Positions 16,898 to 27,096 of a stretch of DNA of 64,000 bases are shown piece by piece. This stretch comes from Cellvibrionaceae bacterium. GTDB lineage: Bacteria > Pseudomonadota > Gammaproteobacteria > Pseudomonadales > Cellvibrionaceae. Under the pieces are notes generated by a model. The model was not told the DNA's origin. It did no database searches and worked only from the letters and a program-made list of their open reading frames with translations. The DNA lies in assembly GCA_028281575.1 (NCBI GenBank), contig JANQJP010000047.1:49216-113215 (forward strand), written 5' to 3'. Both the position numbers and the translations under genes were made by a program. Every line of letters starts with the position of its first letter. Position 1 is the first letter of the stretch.

Positions 16898-17713
16898 TTA
16901 TTCGTCTGCCGGTTGCGCGTCAAACTGCTGGCCAGTGATTAATTCACTGTCTGGCCCCATCAGAAACAAATATCTGTTCATTAGCTCGTTAGGGCTCGTA
17001 ATTTGCGCCGGATCTTCGGCGGGGTAGGCTGTTGCACGCATACGGGTACGTGTGGCCCCGGGGTCTATAGAATTGACGCGTATTTTGCTTATTCCATCGA
17101 GTTCATCGGCTAATACCTGCATGAGGTTTTCGGTGGCGGCTTTGGAAACGGCGTAGCCTCCCCAATACGCTTTGCCGTGGCGACCGACAGATGCACCGGT
17201 AAAAACAATACTCGCACCTTTGTCTTTTTCTAATAACGGCAGTAGCGCTTTTGTTAGCAGGAATGGTGCGGTGATATTCACTTGAATGACTTTGTTCCAG
17301 AGCTCTGCGTCATATTGGTTGAGCGGAGAGCGCGGTCCGAGTTCACTGGCGTTGTGCAGCAGGCCGTGCATTTGGCCAAATTCACGATCGATCGCTTCAG
17401 CTAGAGATGTGTAATCCTGTTCCGTAGCGCTTTCAAAATTTATTGGAAAAATTGCAGATTTTGGGTAACCTGACTGTTCAATTTCGTCATATACAATTTC
17501 CAGTTTCGCAATTGTACGGCCAACCAAAATTACTGTTGCACCGTATTTAGCAAAGGTCAGCGCGGCAGTTTTGCCGATACCATCACCGGCACCTGTAACC
17601 AAAATTATTTTGTCACGAAGCATGTTTTCTCTAGCTTTGTATTGGGCCAGAAATTCAGAATCGATCATTTCAATATCCCTATTATTGTTTTTGTTCTCGA
17701 GCATGCGCGTCAT
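16898..17713 (-). CDS. yciK: YciK-type short-chain dehydrogenase
   Basis: The 271-residue SDR oxidoreductase has the NAD(P)-binding motif TGAGDGIGK near residue 41, NNAS-like LHNAS, and the catalytic Ser in FTGASVG with YxxxK in YAVSK. It belongs to the YciK group, whose substrate is unknown. ATG at 17713 overlaps the mupP stop by four bases; a downstream ATG giving MIDSEFLAQ is an alternative start. The order ubiG-mupP-yciK is the same as in Pseudomonas. Confidence 0.88.
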   Translation of the reverse strand: MTRMLENKNNNRDIEMIDSEFLAQYKARENMLRDKIILVTGAGDGIGKTAALTFAKYGATVILVGRTIAKLEIVYDEIEQSGYPKSAIFPINFESATEQDYTSLAEAIDREFGQMHGLLHNASELGPRSPLNQYDAELWNKVIQVNITAPFLLTKALLPLLEKDKGASIVFTGASVGRHGKAYWGGYAVSKAATENLMQVLADELDGISKIRVNSIDPGATRTRMRATAYPAEDPAQITSPNELMNRYLFLMGPDSELITGQQFDAQPADE

Positions 17714-18378
17714 CCCTTCTGATATTTTGAGATGATGGGCCAGATCTCCGCAACGGAATCAACACAGTGATCGGCGTTCCATTGCTGGATATCTTGTCCA
17801 CTTGGAAGGTAGCCGTAAGACACGGCAATTGTCGGCATACCAGCATTTTTCCCACACTCGATATCGCGGCGGTGATCACCGATATAGATTGCCTCAGTTA
17901 CATGACAATTTGTTTGCTCGCACGCGAGGAAAAGTGATTCTGGCGCGGGTTTTCTGTGTTTCACATGCTCCGGACATAACAGGCAACTCGGTGCAGAGGC
18001 GAAGCTGAAATGTGTCATCAGTGGTTTTGCGTAGGGTAGGGGTTTGTTGGTCACGATACCCCAGGCGATTTGATGCTCGGTAAGTTGTGCAATTAGCGCA
18101 TCGATACCGTCAAATTTAACGGTATGGGTGGCTAAGTTTTCCGCATAGCGGTCGAGTAATCTTTGTCGCAGCGCAGGCGCGCGCGCGTCGCCCCCGCTTA
18201 ATTGATAGCCGCGCATTACCAACGCGAGCGCGCCTTCTGAAACAATTTCGCGGGTTTCTTTCAGATCAAGTGGCGGGCGTTTGTCTTCTATCAATATTGT
18301 ATTTAGTGCGGCGCTTAAATCATGTGCGGTATCTAGCAGCGTACCGTCGAGATCAAAAAATACTGCTTTAAGTGTCAT
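17710..18378 (-). CDS. mupP: HAD phosphatase, probably MurNAc-6-phosphate phosphatase MupP
   Basis: The 222-residue HAD hydrolase has motif I FFDLDGTLLDT (nucleophile Asp9), motif II in VTNKP, and motif III/IV in YIGDHRRDIECGKNAG. Similar proteins are often called phosphoglycolate phosphatase (Gph). In Pseudomonas the gene in exactly this position, between ubiG and the SDR gene, is MupP, which acts in the anabolic cell-wall recycling route by dephosphorylating MurNAc-6-phosphate. The MupP call therefore rests on synteny plus family; Gph activity is the alternative. Confidence 0.8.
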   Translation of the reverse strand: MTLKAVFFDLDGTLLDTAHDLSAALNTILIEDKRPPLDLKETREIVSEGALALVMRGYQLSGGDARAPALRQRLLDRYAENLATHTVKFDGIDALIAQLTEHQIAWGIVTNKPLPYAKPLMTHFSFASAPSCLLCPEHVKHRKPAPESLFLACEQTNCHVTEAIYIGDHRRDIECGKNAGMPTIAVSYGYLPSGQDIQQWNADHCVDSVAEIWPIISKYQKG

Positions 18379-18409
18379 GCGTGAATTACAAAATCGTGTT
18401 TATGAAAAG

Positions 18410-19123
18410 TTAAATTTTCTTTGCTCGTACAATGTAGTTAACATCAACATCATTGGCGTTGAGTTGGTAGACTTTTGTAAACGGATTGTAGGTGAGCCCG
18501 CAGATGTCTTCCAAGTTTAGATCTGCTTCGCGCAACCAGACGGCGAGTTCAGACGGTCGAATAAATTTTTTATATTCGTGAGTGCCTTTTGGCAGCAAAT
18601 TTAAAATATATTCAGCACCAAGTATTGCAAAAACATAGGCCTTGGGGTTTCTATTGATTGTCGAAAAATACAAGTGACCACCCGGTTTTACAAGTGCTGC
18701 ACAGGCCCGAATTACTGAGCTCGGGTCGGGAACGTGTTCAAGCATTTCCAGGCAGGTGACAACGTCATAGTGTTCGGTTTCTTTTTGCGCCAGTTCCTCG
18801 GCGGAGATACGCTCATAGCGAATAGCCAATTTACTCTCTAACGAGTGTAATTTTGCCACTTCCAGCGGCGCCTCTCCCATATCAATCCCGACTACTTCCG
18901 CACCGCGCTGGCATAAGGCTTCTGTCAAAATGCCTCCACCGCATCCAACGTCCAGTATTTTTTTCCCGGCAACCTGCGATGCCTTATCGATATAGTTGGC
19001 GCGCAGAGGGTTGATGTCGTGCAAGGGTTTAAATTCGCCGTTCATGTCCCACCAGCGGGATGCAAGTCGCTCAAACTTATCAATTTCCGTCTGGTCGACA
19101 TTTGTATTTTGTGCTTCATTCAT
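18410..19123 (-). CDS. ubiG: Ubiquinone biosynthesis O-methyltransferase UbiG
   Basis: UbiG performs both O-methylations in ubiquinone synthesis with S-adenosylmethionine. The 237-residue protein has the UbiG N-terminus (KFERLASRWWDMNGEFKPLH), the SAM-binding motif I ILDVGCGGGILTE near residue 58, the acidic VVGIDMGE, and VVTCLEMLEHVPDP. The length is normal. It overlaps mtaD by eight bases and lies 31 bases before mupP, so the four genes form one operon. Confidence 0.96.
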   Translation of the reverse strand: MNEAQNTNVDQTEIDKFERLASRWWDMNGEFKPLHDINPLRANYIDKASQVAGKKILDVGCGGGILTEALCQRGAEVVGIDMGEAPLEVAKLHSLESKLAIRYERISAEELAQKETEHYDVVTCLEMLEHVPDPSSVIRACAALVKPGGHLYFSTINRNPKAYVFAILGAEYILNLLPKGTHEYKKFIRPSELAVWLREADLNLEDICGLTYNPFTKVYQLNANDVDVNYIVRAKKI

Positions 19124-20438
19124 TAGTTATTCTCTCCCGCCAAGTATTGACTTTTTCTAACAGTGAATGACTGGAAAGACCTGAGAGCTGTCGGTTTTTT
19201 ACGACATGACGGCCGTTTATCCAGACATGTGTTACGCTTGAGCTGCATTCTGTAAAAACAATTTGGCTCGCGGGATTATAGATTGGCTGATGGCGCAAGC
19301 CGCCTAAATCGATAGCGCATATATCTGCCGACTTGCCTTTTTCCAATGAGCCGACGCGATCGTTAATCCCCAGTGCTCTCGCGCCGTTAATTGTCGCCAT
19401 TCGAATTGCCTGGTGAGCGTCAATTGCCGCGGCATCTGCACTCGTCAGTTTTGCCACAAGTGAGGCAAGGTGCATTTCGTTCAGTATGCTCAAAGCGTTA
19501 TTACTGGCAGCGCCATCACTGCCAAGTGCTACGTTTATACCGACGTCAATAAGCGTGGATGTTGGACAGGTCCCGCTCGCAAGTTTCATATTTGAACTCG
19601 GGCAATGAATCACATTGGCACCACAGCGCAACAGTTCTTCTATGTCAGTGTCGTCAATCTGTGTCATATGCACGCATTGGGTCAGCGGGGAAAGCAATCC
19701 CAAGTTTGCCAAACGCTTTATCGGTCGTACGCCGGACTCGGTGAGCGCCGACGCCACTTCATGTTGAGTTTCGTGTAAATGTGTTTGGATCGGCATTTCC
19801 AGCTCTTCAGCAAAGGTCGCTATTTTTGTGAAGGTTTCGTCGCTAACCGTATAAGGTGCATGGGGACCAAAGGCGATGCTTATCCTGTTGTGAGATCGAT
19901 ACGCATCGCGCAAGGCGAGCCCTTTGTGAATATAGTCTTCAGGCCCACTTCCCCAGGCGCTGGCAAATTCAAATATCGGAAACGTTATCTGCGCGCGTAT
20001 GCCCGTTTCTTCTGCAGCACGCGCGGCCAGTTCTGGGAAAAAGTACATGTCGCTGAAACAGGTTGTGCCACTTAGCAGCATTTCAGCTATCGCTAGAAGC
20101 GTGCCGTCATAGACAAATTCTTCACTGACCCAGCGGGCCTCGGCAGGCCAGATGTGCTCCTCCAGCCACGTCTTAAGTGACTTGTCGTCGGCGTAGCCGC
20201 GCAGCAAGCTCATTGCCGCGTGCGTATGGCAGTTAATCAGGCCGGGAAGCAGCACGTGCTGCTCAAGTTGTATATGTTCAGCGGCTTCAAATAGTTCGTC
20301 GACCTGTCGCTCAGGCACAATGTTGATAATTTCCCCATCGTGCACAATCAGCGCGCAGTTTTCGAGGACCCGATTTTCAGGGATAACGGGCACTATCCAG
20401 GTGGCGCTAACAATGAGGTCGACCTGTTTTTTACTCAT
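19116..20438 (-). CDS. mtaD: 5'-methylthioadenosine/SAH deaminase MtaD family
   Basis: This is a metal-dependent amidohydrolase of the TrzA/ATZ/MtaD group. In Pseudomonas the syntenic protein deaminates methylthioadenosine. The visible metal and catalytic motifs are NCHTHAAMSLLRG, QTHLHETQHE, and LGSDGAASNN. I place the start at 20438 (MSKKQVDLIVSATWIVPV), giving 440 residues, because the frame extends upstream for 51 more residues with non-conserved sequence. It sits upstream of ubiG with an eight-base overlap; the gap to the divergent kinase gene is about 207 bases. Confidence 0.9.
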   Translation of the reverse strand: MSKKQVDLIVSATWIVPVIPENRVLENCALIVHDGEIINIVPERQVDELFEAAEHIQLEQHVLLPGLINCHTHAAMSLLRGYADDKSLKTWLEEHIWPAEARWVSEEFVYDGTLLAIAEMLLSGTTCFSDMYFFPELAARAAEETGIRAQITFPIFEFASAWGSGPEDYIHKGLALRDAYRSHNRISIAFGPHAPYTVSDETFTKIATFAEELEMPIQTHLHETQHEVASALTESGVRPIKRLANLGLLSPLTQCVHMTQIDDTDIEELLRCGANVIHCPSSNMKLASGTCPTSTLIDVGINVALGSDGAASNNALSILNEMHLASLVAKLTSADAAAIDAHQAIRMATINGARALGINDRVGSLEKGKSADICAIDLGGLRHQPIYNPASQIVFTECSSSVTHVWINGRHVVKNRQLSGLSSHSLLEKVNTWRERITNE

Positions 20439-20645
20439 GTTCAAGGCGGAATAAGTGAACAACAAAGAAATGCTTGGGGCGGAGTATAACTTCGCGGGGC
20501 GGGTCAAGCTATCGGTAAATAGCAGCGAGGTCTGAGTCCGATTTTCGTTCAGCGTAGATGCCCGACTTTGTCTTGGCGTGTGATTGCACAAGGCCTGTAC
20601 TATATTTTTTAGACAGATAGAGCCGCCAAAGATACAAGCACGTTC

Positions 20646-23039
20646 ATGGACACTGACAGTTTTTTAGATCCGAGCCACAAAGCTAACGTTGACGCTTATG
20701 AAAAGCTGCTGACGGTAGTTGATAGCACAGGTATTGGTATTTGGGATTGGGACGTGGAGACCGGCGAGGTGAGTTTCAATCAGCGTTGGGCAGAAATTAT
20801 CGGATACAGCTTAGAAGAGTTGGCGCCGTTAAGCATTGACACATGGATGAAGTACGCTCATCCGGATGATTTGGAGAAATCCAACCAGCGTTTACAGGCT
20901 TATTGGCGTGGGGAAACTCCGCGCTATGTATGTGAGTCCAGAATGCGCCATAAAAAGGGTCACTGGGTTTGGGTTATGGACTCCGGTGAGGTTGTCGAGT
21001 GGCTCGAGAGTGGTAAACCAAAGCGCATGGTCGGCACGCACCTGGACATCACCGCCAGTAAGTTGGTCGAAGAGCGCTTACACCGTCAGCAACAAATGTT
21101 TGAAGTCATGAGTGAGCAGGCGCGTATAGGCGCATGGGAGCTCGACTTAATAGAGGGAAGAATTTTTTGGTCATCGATGACCAGAGATATTCACGAGGTT
21201 CCGCCGGATTTCGAACCCGATCTTGAAAAAGGGATTAATTTTTACAAAGCGGGCTACAGCCGAGACAAAATCACAGAAATTGTCAGAAAGGGGATTGAAC
21301 ATGGGACCCCATGGAATGTCGAACTGCAAATTGTGACCGCCAAAGGGCGCGAACTTTGGGTTGCCGCCACTGGCAAAGCAATATTTGAAAATGGTCGTGC
21401 GGTCAGGCTATTTGGCTCATTTCAGGATATCGACGAGCGTAAAAAAACCGAACAGGCGCTAATGCTCGCCAAAGATGATGCCGAGCTGGCCGGGCGCGTG
21501 AAAAGCGAATTTCTCGCCATAATGAGTCATGAAATTCGCACACCGCTTAACGGTGTTATGGGCATGTTGAATTTGTTGAACAACAGCAAGCTCGATTCCG
21601 AACAGCTCAGAAAAATACAAATTGCTCACAGCAGTGCCCAGTCACTGCTCACTATTATTAACGATATTCTCGACTTTTCTAAAATCGACGCAGGTCATAT
21701 GGAACTGAAAGTCGAGGCGTTTGATTTAAGGAAACTGCTTGAGGAAGCGAGCGAAAGTCTGGCATTGCGCGCTCAGGAAAAAGGTTTGGAAATGGTGCTC
21801 GATTTAAGCGATGTATCGCTTGATCTCGTGCGTGGAGATGAAGGGCGGTTGCGCCAAATAGTGATCAATCTTTTGGGTAATGCCGTTAAGTTCACAGACA
21901 ACGGGCACGTTTATGTTTACGCGTCTTTGCGAGATACAGACCAGGGTCACCGCCTGCATGTCAAAGTTGAGGACACTGGCATAGGCATAGAGGAAGAACG
22001 GTTAAAAGCCGTATTCGAGCCATTTACCCAGTTGGATTCATCGTCTACCCGCCAATACGGGGGCACCGGTCTGGGTTTGGCGATTTGTAAAAAGCTTTCT
22101 GACTTGATGGGAGGCAGGCTTTGGGCGGCGAGTAAGGAAAACGAGGGCACACGGTTTGAGTTCGAGGTCGACCTGGCATCCAGTGATCGTGCGGGCTACG
22201 TTCGTTCCCCAGTTGAATTACATGGACACAACATTCTCGTGATTGAACAAAACGCCCTCGCTCGAGCGACGATAAGCAGACAGCTTGAACAATGGGGAGC
22301 GAATGTCGCTGTTGCCAACAGCTATGTTTCTGGCCTGCAAATTTGCGCTGAGCGCCAGGCTTCCGATAAGCCGTTGGCGTTAATTTTTGTGAGTGGACGA
22401 CTTTCAGATTCGAGTGCCGATGACTTTGCGGATGCTTATAAGCAGCAGTTCGGCGAAGCTACTGTGCCGCTTGTCCTGGTAAATACCATGGACGACAAAT
22501 TTGCACTAAATAGTTTGCAAGCGCTTGGTTTTGCCGTGCAAATTCCAAAACCTGTGATTGTTAAAGATTATCGCGCTGCGCTGGCTTTGTTAGATAAGGC
22601 TCCAGTGTGTCCTGAGGTTGATCGGGGAGCCACACCTGCCGCCATCGACGTTGCAGATAAAACACGAATTCTCCTCGTTGAAGACAACGGCGTGAACCAG
22701 GAAGTTGCGCTTATGATGCTCGAAGACCTCGGAATGTGCGCCGAAATTGCCGAAAATGGTCAACAGGCAATTGATTTGATGAACAGTGCTGATGACGCAT
22801 CACCTTACACGATAGTACTGATGGACTGTCAGATGCCCATTATGGATGGTTACGAGGCGACGCGGTCGATTCGCAATGGCGCCGCAGGTGACCGCCACCG
22901 CGCAATCCCGATTGTGGCAATGACGGCCAATGCAATGAAGGGCGATAGCGAAAAATGCCTGGAAGCAGGTATGAACGATTATCTGGCAAAACCTTTCGAT
23001 GATGACGAACTGGGCGGTATCTTAAAACGCTGGATTTAA
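20646..23039 (+). CDS. PAS-containing hybrid sensor histidine kinase
   Basis: The 797-residue soluble kinase has two PAS/PAC domains (about 25-140 and 150-270), a HisKA domain with phospho-His in [12 protein letters not shown] (about residue 297), and a HATPase domain ([37 protein letters not shown]). The first receiver (about 525-640) appears degenerate: FVSGRL stands where the phospho-Asp is expected. The second is intact ([35 protein letters not shown]). No TM segment is evident, so it senses a cytoplasmic cue. No partner regulator is adjacent, and the target is unknown. Confidence 0.9.
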   Translation: MDTDSFLDPSHKANVDAYEKLLTVVDSTGIGIWDWDVETGEVSFNQRWAEIIGYSLEELAPLSIDTWMKYAHPDDLEKSNQRLQAYWRGETPRYVCESRMRHKKGHWVWVMDSGEVVEWLESGKPKRMVGTHLDITASKLVEERLHRQQQMFEVMSEQARIGAWELDLIEGRIFWSSMTRDIHEVPPDFEPDLEKGINFYKAGYSRDKITEIVRKGIEHGTPWNVELQIVTAKGRELWVAATGKAIFENGRAVRLFGSFQDIDERKKTEQALMLAKDDAELAGRVKSEFLAIMSHEIRTPLNGVMGMLNLLNNSKLDSEQLRKIQIAHSSAQSLLTIINDILDFSKIDAGHMELKVEAFDLRKLLEEASESLALRAQEKGLEMVLDLSDVSLDLVRGDEGRLRQIVINLLGNAVKFTDNGHVYVYASLRDTDQGHRLHVKVEDTGIGIEEERLKAVFEPFTQLDSSSTRQYGGTGLGLAICKKLSDLMGGRLWAASKENEGTRFEFEVDLASSDRAGYVRSPVELHGHNILVIEQNALARATISRQLEQWGANVAVANSYVSGLQICAERQASDKPLALIFVSGRLSDSSADDFADAYKQQFGEATVPLVLVNTMDDKFALNSLQALGFAVQIPKPVIVKDYRAALALLDKAPVCPEVDRGATPAAIDVADKTRILLVEDNGVNQEVALMMLEDLGMCAEIAENGQQAIDLMNSADDASPYTIVLMDCQMPIMDGYEATRSIRNGAAGDRHRAIPIVAMTANAMKGDSEKCLEAGMNDYLAKPFDDDELGGILKRWI

Positions 23040-23143
23040 AGATAGCTATCACCTCAATTTCTTTTATTAATTATATTAATTTATCTAGCTTCGCTAAAGT
23101 GCTCCTCAGTTTGTAGCAATATTAACAACTCAGGAGGCAATGT

Positions 23144-23881
23144 ATGTTACCCAATCACGAAGGCCAATCAGTGCCTAACGTTACTTTCCCAACCCGCGAA
23201 AACAATGAGTGGGTTAATGTCACCACCGAAGCACTTTTTAAAGGCAAGAAAGTTATTTTGTTTGCGTTGCCAGGCGCGTTTACACCCACTTGCTCATCGA
23301 CGCATTTGCCGCGTTACAACGAGTTGGCACCGGTATTTGCCGAGCACGGGGTAGACAGCATTATTTGTCTGTCAGTTAACGATACATTTGTTATGAATGC
23401 CTGGAAGGAAGACCAGCACGCTGACAATATTCTTTTTCTTCCCGATGGCAACGGAGAATTTTCTGAAGGAATGGGCATGCTGGTGGAAAAAGCCGAACTC
23501 GGTTTTGGCAAGCGCAGCTGGCGTTACTCCATGCTTGTAAACGACGGTGTGGTCGAGAAAATGTTTATCGAGCCGGAAGAACCCGGCGATCCTTTTAAAG
23601 TAAGCGACGCCGACACCATGTTAAATTACGTTGCGCCGAACGCGAAGCAACCTGCACGCATTTCAATGTTTACTAAACCTGGATGCCAGCATTGTTCACG
23701 CGCAAAAGCAGTGTTGGATACAAAGGGCCTAAAATACGAAGTGATTGAACTAGGACAAAGTGGTTTAAGTTACAGTTCATTGGCTGCCGTATCAGGAAAG
23801 GGTACGACGCCACAGGTATTTGTCGATGGAGAACGCATCGGTGGAGCGGATGAGCTTGAGGCGTGGCTGGCTAATCAATAA
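23144..23881 (+). CDS. Peroxiredoxin-glutaredoxin fusion (hybrid Prx5)
   Basis: The 245-residue protein joins a Prx5-type peroxiredoxin (about 1-165; peroxidatic Cys in [14 protein letters not shown]) to a glutaredoxin domain (about 172-245; redox motif in [11 protein letters not shown], and [14 protein letters not shown]). Such fusions reduce peroxides with glutathione. An excellent ribosome binding site (AGGAGG, six bases before ATG 23144) sets the start. OxyR control is common for this family but no site was identified here. Confidence 0.94.
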   Translation: MLPNHEGQSVPNVTFPTRENNEWVNVTTEALFKGKKVILFALPGAFTPTCSSTHLPRYNELAPVFAEHGVDSIICLSVNDTFVMNAWKEDQHADNILFLPDGNGEFSEGMGMLVEKAELGFGKRSWRYSMLVNDGVVEKMFIEPEEPGDPFKVSDADTMLNYVAPNAKQPARISMFTKPGCQHCSRAKAVLDTKGLKYEVIELGQSGLSYSSLAAVSGKGTTPQVFVDGERIGGADELEAWLANQ

Positions 23882-23917
23882 CGCCTAAATTTGGTTATTC
23901 AAACTTTTCTATTTGAG

Positions 23918-23955
23918 CGCTTTTAATCCCGATTAAATACATTGGATTAAAAGCG
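23918..23955. terminator. Perfect 12-bp hairpin after the peroxiredoxin gene
   Basis: CGCTTTTAATCC at 23918-23929 pairs perfectly with GGATTAAAAGCG at 23944-23955 across a 14-base loop. It starts 37 bases after the stop. A T-rich but interrupted stretch follows, so it may terminate or stabilise the transcript. Confidence 0.4.
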
Positions 23956-24030
23956 TTCGCTCGTATTTTCGTATCGGAAAATATTGCTCTGCCAGGTTGT
24001 TCAGAAAGTTAAATTTTGCATTGCGGTGAG

Positions 24031-24182
24031 TTAGCGCGTGGGACCCACCTTTTAAAACCGTCGATTCATGCTCCGCCATGGATGGCGGGTGTTAGAGCAA
24101 CGCAGGAGCAGTTGCCGGGATGAATCGCCGGAGCTATAGGGACATATTTATGCGTTTTTAAAAGGTGGGTCCCACGCGCTAA
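24031..24182. repeat. Structured dispersed repeat, copy A
   Basis: Perfect 27-bp inverted arms at 24031-24057 and 24156-24182 flank a core of about 98 bases. The core (starting CCGTCGATTCATGCTCCGCC and including the palindrome GCCATGGATGGC and GTTAGAGCAACGCAGGAGCA) recurs with few changes at 40575-40670. The arms of the two copies are unrelated in sequence although each pair is self-complementary. The core itself has internal complementary parts (GATTCAT with ATGAATC). It lies between the convergent peroxiredoxin gene and valS, with no open frame. It is probably a MITE- or REP-like non-coding element. Confidence 0.75.
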
Positions 24183-24248
24183 CGGCTCGAAGCCAATAAC
24201 TTAGGCTTTTTCAAAAGCCTGCAAGGGATCAACTTTCCCCAAAAGTTG

Positions 24249-27017
24249 TTACAAAGCCAGAATTTTTTCTTTCTGCTCCGATAATTTTTGTAGAGCTGAC
24301 TCACTGTCTGCGAGTTTGTTTCGCTCTTTTTCAACCACATCGGTGGGTGCATTATTCACAAACTTTTCATTACTCAGCTTGCCTTTTAAACGCGACGTTT
24401 CGTTCGCAAGTTTTGCCAGTTCTTTTTCGAGACGTGCGATTTCAGCATCTTTGTCAATAAATCCTGCCAGCGGTACATGAATTTCCAAATGGCCAACCAA
24501 AGACGTTGCGGAAAGCGGCGCCTGATCAGCATTATCCAGCCATTTAATTGACCCGAGCTGCGCCAATTTACTTAAAAATTGCATGTTCTCGTCCAGGCGC
24601 CTTTTATCTTCACTGTTGCCGCGACAGAAAAAGACATCGAGTTGGCGTGCGGGAGCGATATTCATTTCGCCGCGAATAGCACGAATACCAACGATAACGG
24701 CCTGCAACCACTCTACATCTGCAATAGCGGCATGGTCGACTTTTGCCTCATCAGGCTGCGGATACCGTGCCAGCATAATACTGTCGCCTTCAAAACACGC
24801 GAGTTGTTTTGTTTTCTGCCATAGTTCTTCGGTAATGAACGGCATCAGCGGGTGAGCGAGGCGCAAGGTAGTTTCGAGAACGCGCACGAGTGTGCGGCGT
24901 GTGCCGCGCAGAACTTCCATCCGCTCATCAGTATTCCAAAGCACGGGCTTGGTTAATTCGAGATACCAATCGCAGTAATCCTTCCAGATAAAATCGTATA
25001 GCGCCTGGCTCGCCAGATCGAGCCTATAGGTATTTAAACCTTCTATAACTGCCGCTTCAGCTTGTTGAAGGCGACCGACAATCCAGCGGTCGGCCAAGGT
25101 AAGTTCGAAAGCGTCAGCGGGGTTTTGGCCGCAATCTTCGTTTTCCGTATTCATAAACACGTAGTTAGAAGCATTCCATAATTTATTACAGAAATTGCGG
25201 AAGCCCTCTATTCGGCCGACGTCGAAATTTATATCGCGCCCTGTAGATGCGAGCGAATAATAGGTATAACGCAAGGCGTCGGTGCCATAGGCCGCGATAC
25301 CATCGGGAAATTCCTTGCGTGTTTGCTTTTCGATTTTTGCTTTTAATTTGGGTACCTGCATGCCCGAGGTGCGTTTTTCCACCAGGGCTTCAAGTTCTAT
25401 ACCGTCGATAAGGTCAATTGGATCGAGTACATTTCCCTTGGACTTCGACATTTTTTGCCCGTGACTGTCCCGCACAAGCCCGTGCACATATACAGTGTGA
25501 AACGGTATTTCTTTTCTGAAATAAAGCGTGAGCATAATCATGCGCGCGACCCAGAAAAAGATAATGTCAAAACCTGTGACCAAAACAGAAGTCGGGTGAA
25601 AGGTTTTTAAGAATTCTGTTTCTTCCGGCCAGCCTAAGGTGCCAAAGGTCCACAGGCCCGAGGAGAACCAGGTATCGAGTACGTCCTCGTCCTGGCGCAA
25701 CGCAATTGACTGGTCGAGGCCATATTTTTCTCTGACTTCGTCTTCGCTGCGCGCGACGTAAACTTTGCCTTCATCGTCATACCATGCAGGGATGCGATGC
25801 CCCCACCAAAGCTGCCGTGAGATACACCAGTCCTGAATGTCACGCATCCAGGAAAAGTACATATTTTCGTATTGTTTGGGCACAAAGTTGATATCGCCAT
25901 TTTCAACGGACTTAACCGCCGCATCCGCCAGGGTTTCGGTTTTGACGTACCACTGATTCGTCAGGTAGGGCTCAACTACCACACCGCTGCGATCACCGCG
26001 CGGTACTTTTAATACGTGGTCTTCAACTTTTTCAAGAAGACCAAGCTCGTCCAGGTCCGCGACAATTTCTTTGCGTGCGACGTAGCGATCCATGCCGCGA
26101 TATTTTTCGGGAACGCTTTGGTTTAATGTCGCGTCATCGGTAAAAACATTGATCATTGGCAAGTCGTGACGCAGGCCGACTTCGTAATCGTTAAAGTCGT
26201 GTGCCGGCGTAATTTTTACGCAACCAGTACCAAAATCTTTGTCGACATAGTCGTCGGCGATAATTGGAATGTCGCGTCCGGTAAGTGGCAGGGTAATGTT
26301 TTTACCAATGAGCGCCTGGTAGCGTTCATCGCTGGGGTTAACCGCAACGGCTGTGTCGCCCAGCATGGTTTCCGGTCGAGTGGTCGCGACAATAAGGTCG
26401 CCCGATCCGTCCGCAAGCGGGTAGCGAAAATGCCACATATGACCTTTTTCTTCTTCGCTAACGACTTCAAGGTCCGATATTGCGGTATGTAACTTCGGGT
26501 CCCAGTTAACCAAGCGCTTACCACGATAAATAAGTTTGTCTTCGTATAGGCGAATAAAAACTTCCTGGACGGATTTATAAAAACCCTCGTCCATGGTAAA
26601 CCGCTCGCGGCTCCAATCGGGCGACGCGCCCAGGCGTCGTAACTGGCGGGTGATGTGACCGCCCGATTCTTCTTTCCATTCCCACACGCGATCAATAAAT
26701 TTGTCGCGGCCGAGTTCATGGCGGTTAGTGCCCGCTGTGTCGAGAAGACGTTCAACGACCATTTGCGTAGCAATACCTGCATGGTCTGTGCCCACCTGCC
26801 AGAGTGTGTTCCGTCCCTGCATCCGGTGATAGCGAATCAGGGCATCCATAATGCTCTCTTGAAAGCCGTGCCCCATGTGTAAGCTGCCAGTCACATTAGG
26901 AGGAGGGATCATGATGCAATAAGGATCGCCAGAGCCCTGAGGCGCAAAGTAACCTTTGCTCTCCCACTGTTGATACCACTTAGATTCAATTGACGAGGGT
27001 TGGTAGGTCTTATCCAT
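24249..27017 (-). CDS. valS: Valine-tRNA ligase ValS
   Basis: ValS charges tRNA-Val and edits misactivated threonine. The 922-residue class I synthetase has the HIGH-type motif in [14 protein letters not shown] near residue 41, the KMSKS motif in [14 protein letters not shown], the editing (CP1) domain between them (including [14 protein letters not shown]), the anticodon-binding domain, and the C-terminal coiled-coil arm (about 855-922). It is the last gene of the pepA-holC-valS cluster. Confidence 0.98.
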   Translation of the reverse strand: MDKTYQPSSIESKWYQQWESKGYFAPQGSGDPYCIMIPPPNVTGSLHMGHGFQESIMDALIRYHRMQGRNTLWQVGTDHAGIATQMVVERLLDTAGTNRHELGRDKFIDRVWEWKEESGGHITRQLRRLGASPDWSRERFTMDEGFYKSVQEVFIRLYEDKLIYRGKRLVNWDPKLHTAISDLEVVSEEEKGHMWHFRYPLADGSGDLIVATTRPETMLGDTAVAVNPSDERYQALIGKNITLPLTGRDIPIIADDYVDKDFGTGCVKITPAHDFNDYEVGLRHDLPMINVFTDDATLNQSVPEKYRGMDRYVARKEIVADLDELGLLEKVEDHVLKVPRGDRSGVVVEPYLTNQWYVKTETLADAAVKSVENGDINFVPKQYENMYFSWMRDIQDWCISRQLWWGHRIPAWYDDEGKVYVARSEDEVREKYGLDQSIALRQDEDVLDTWFSSGLWTFGTLGWPEETEFLKTFHPTSVLVTGFDIIFFWVARMIMLTLYFRKEIPFHTVYVHGLVRDSHGQKMSKSKGNVLDPIDLIDGIELEALVEKRTSGMQVPKLKAKIEKQTRKEFPDGIAAYGTDALRYTYYSLASTGRDINFDVGRIEGFRNFCNKLWNASNYVFMNTENEDCGQNPADAFELTLADRWIVGRLQQAEAAVIEGLNTYRLDLASQALYDFIWKDYCDWYLELTKPVLWNTDERMEVLRGTRRTLVRVLETTLRLAHPLMPFITEELWQKTKQLACFEGDSIMLARYPQPDEAKVDHAAIADVEWLQAVIVGIRAIRGEMNIAPARQLDVFFCRGNSEDKRRLDENMQFLSKLAQLGSIKWLDNADQAPLSATSLVGHLEIHVPLAGFIDKDAEIARLEKELAKLANETSRLKGKLSNEKFVNNAPTDVVEKERNKLADSESALQKLSEQKEKILAL

Positions 27018-27096
27018 CTTTGCTTAAGGTCGGCTTGGTCAAAAAAGCGGGAAGTATATCATTCATGTCACGAGCGTAAAAAAGCTATTCCGCCAC

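Noticed and set aside
20439..20591. 51-residue N-terminal extension of MtaD
   Set aside because: The extension is not family-like; MSKKQVDLIVSA at 20438 matches the usual beginning of these amidohydrolases.
24031..24182. Repeat copies as integron attC sites
   Set aside because: The folded shape is suggestive, but I could not find the paired RYYYAAC/GTTRRRY core sites, there is no integrase and no cassette array.
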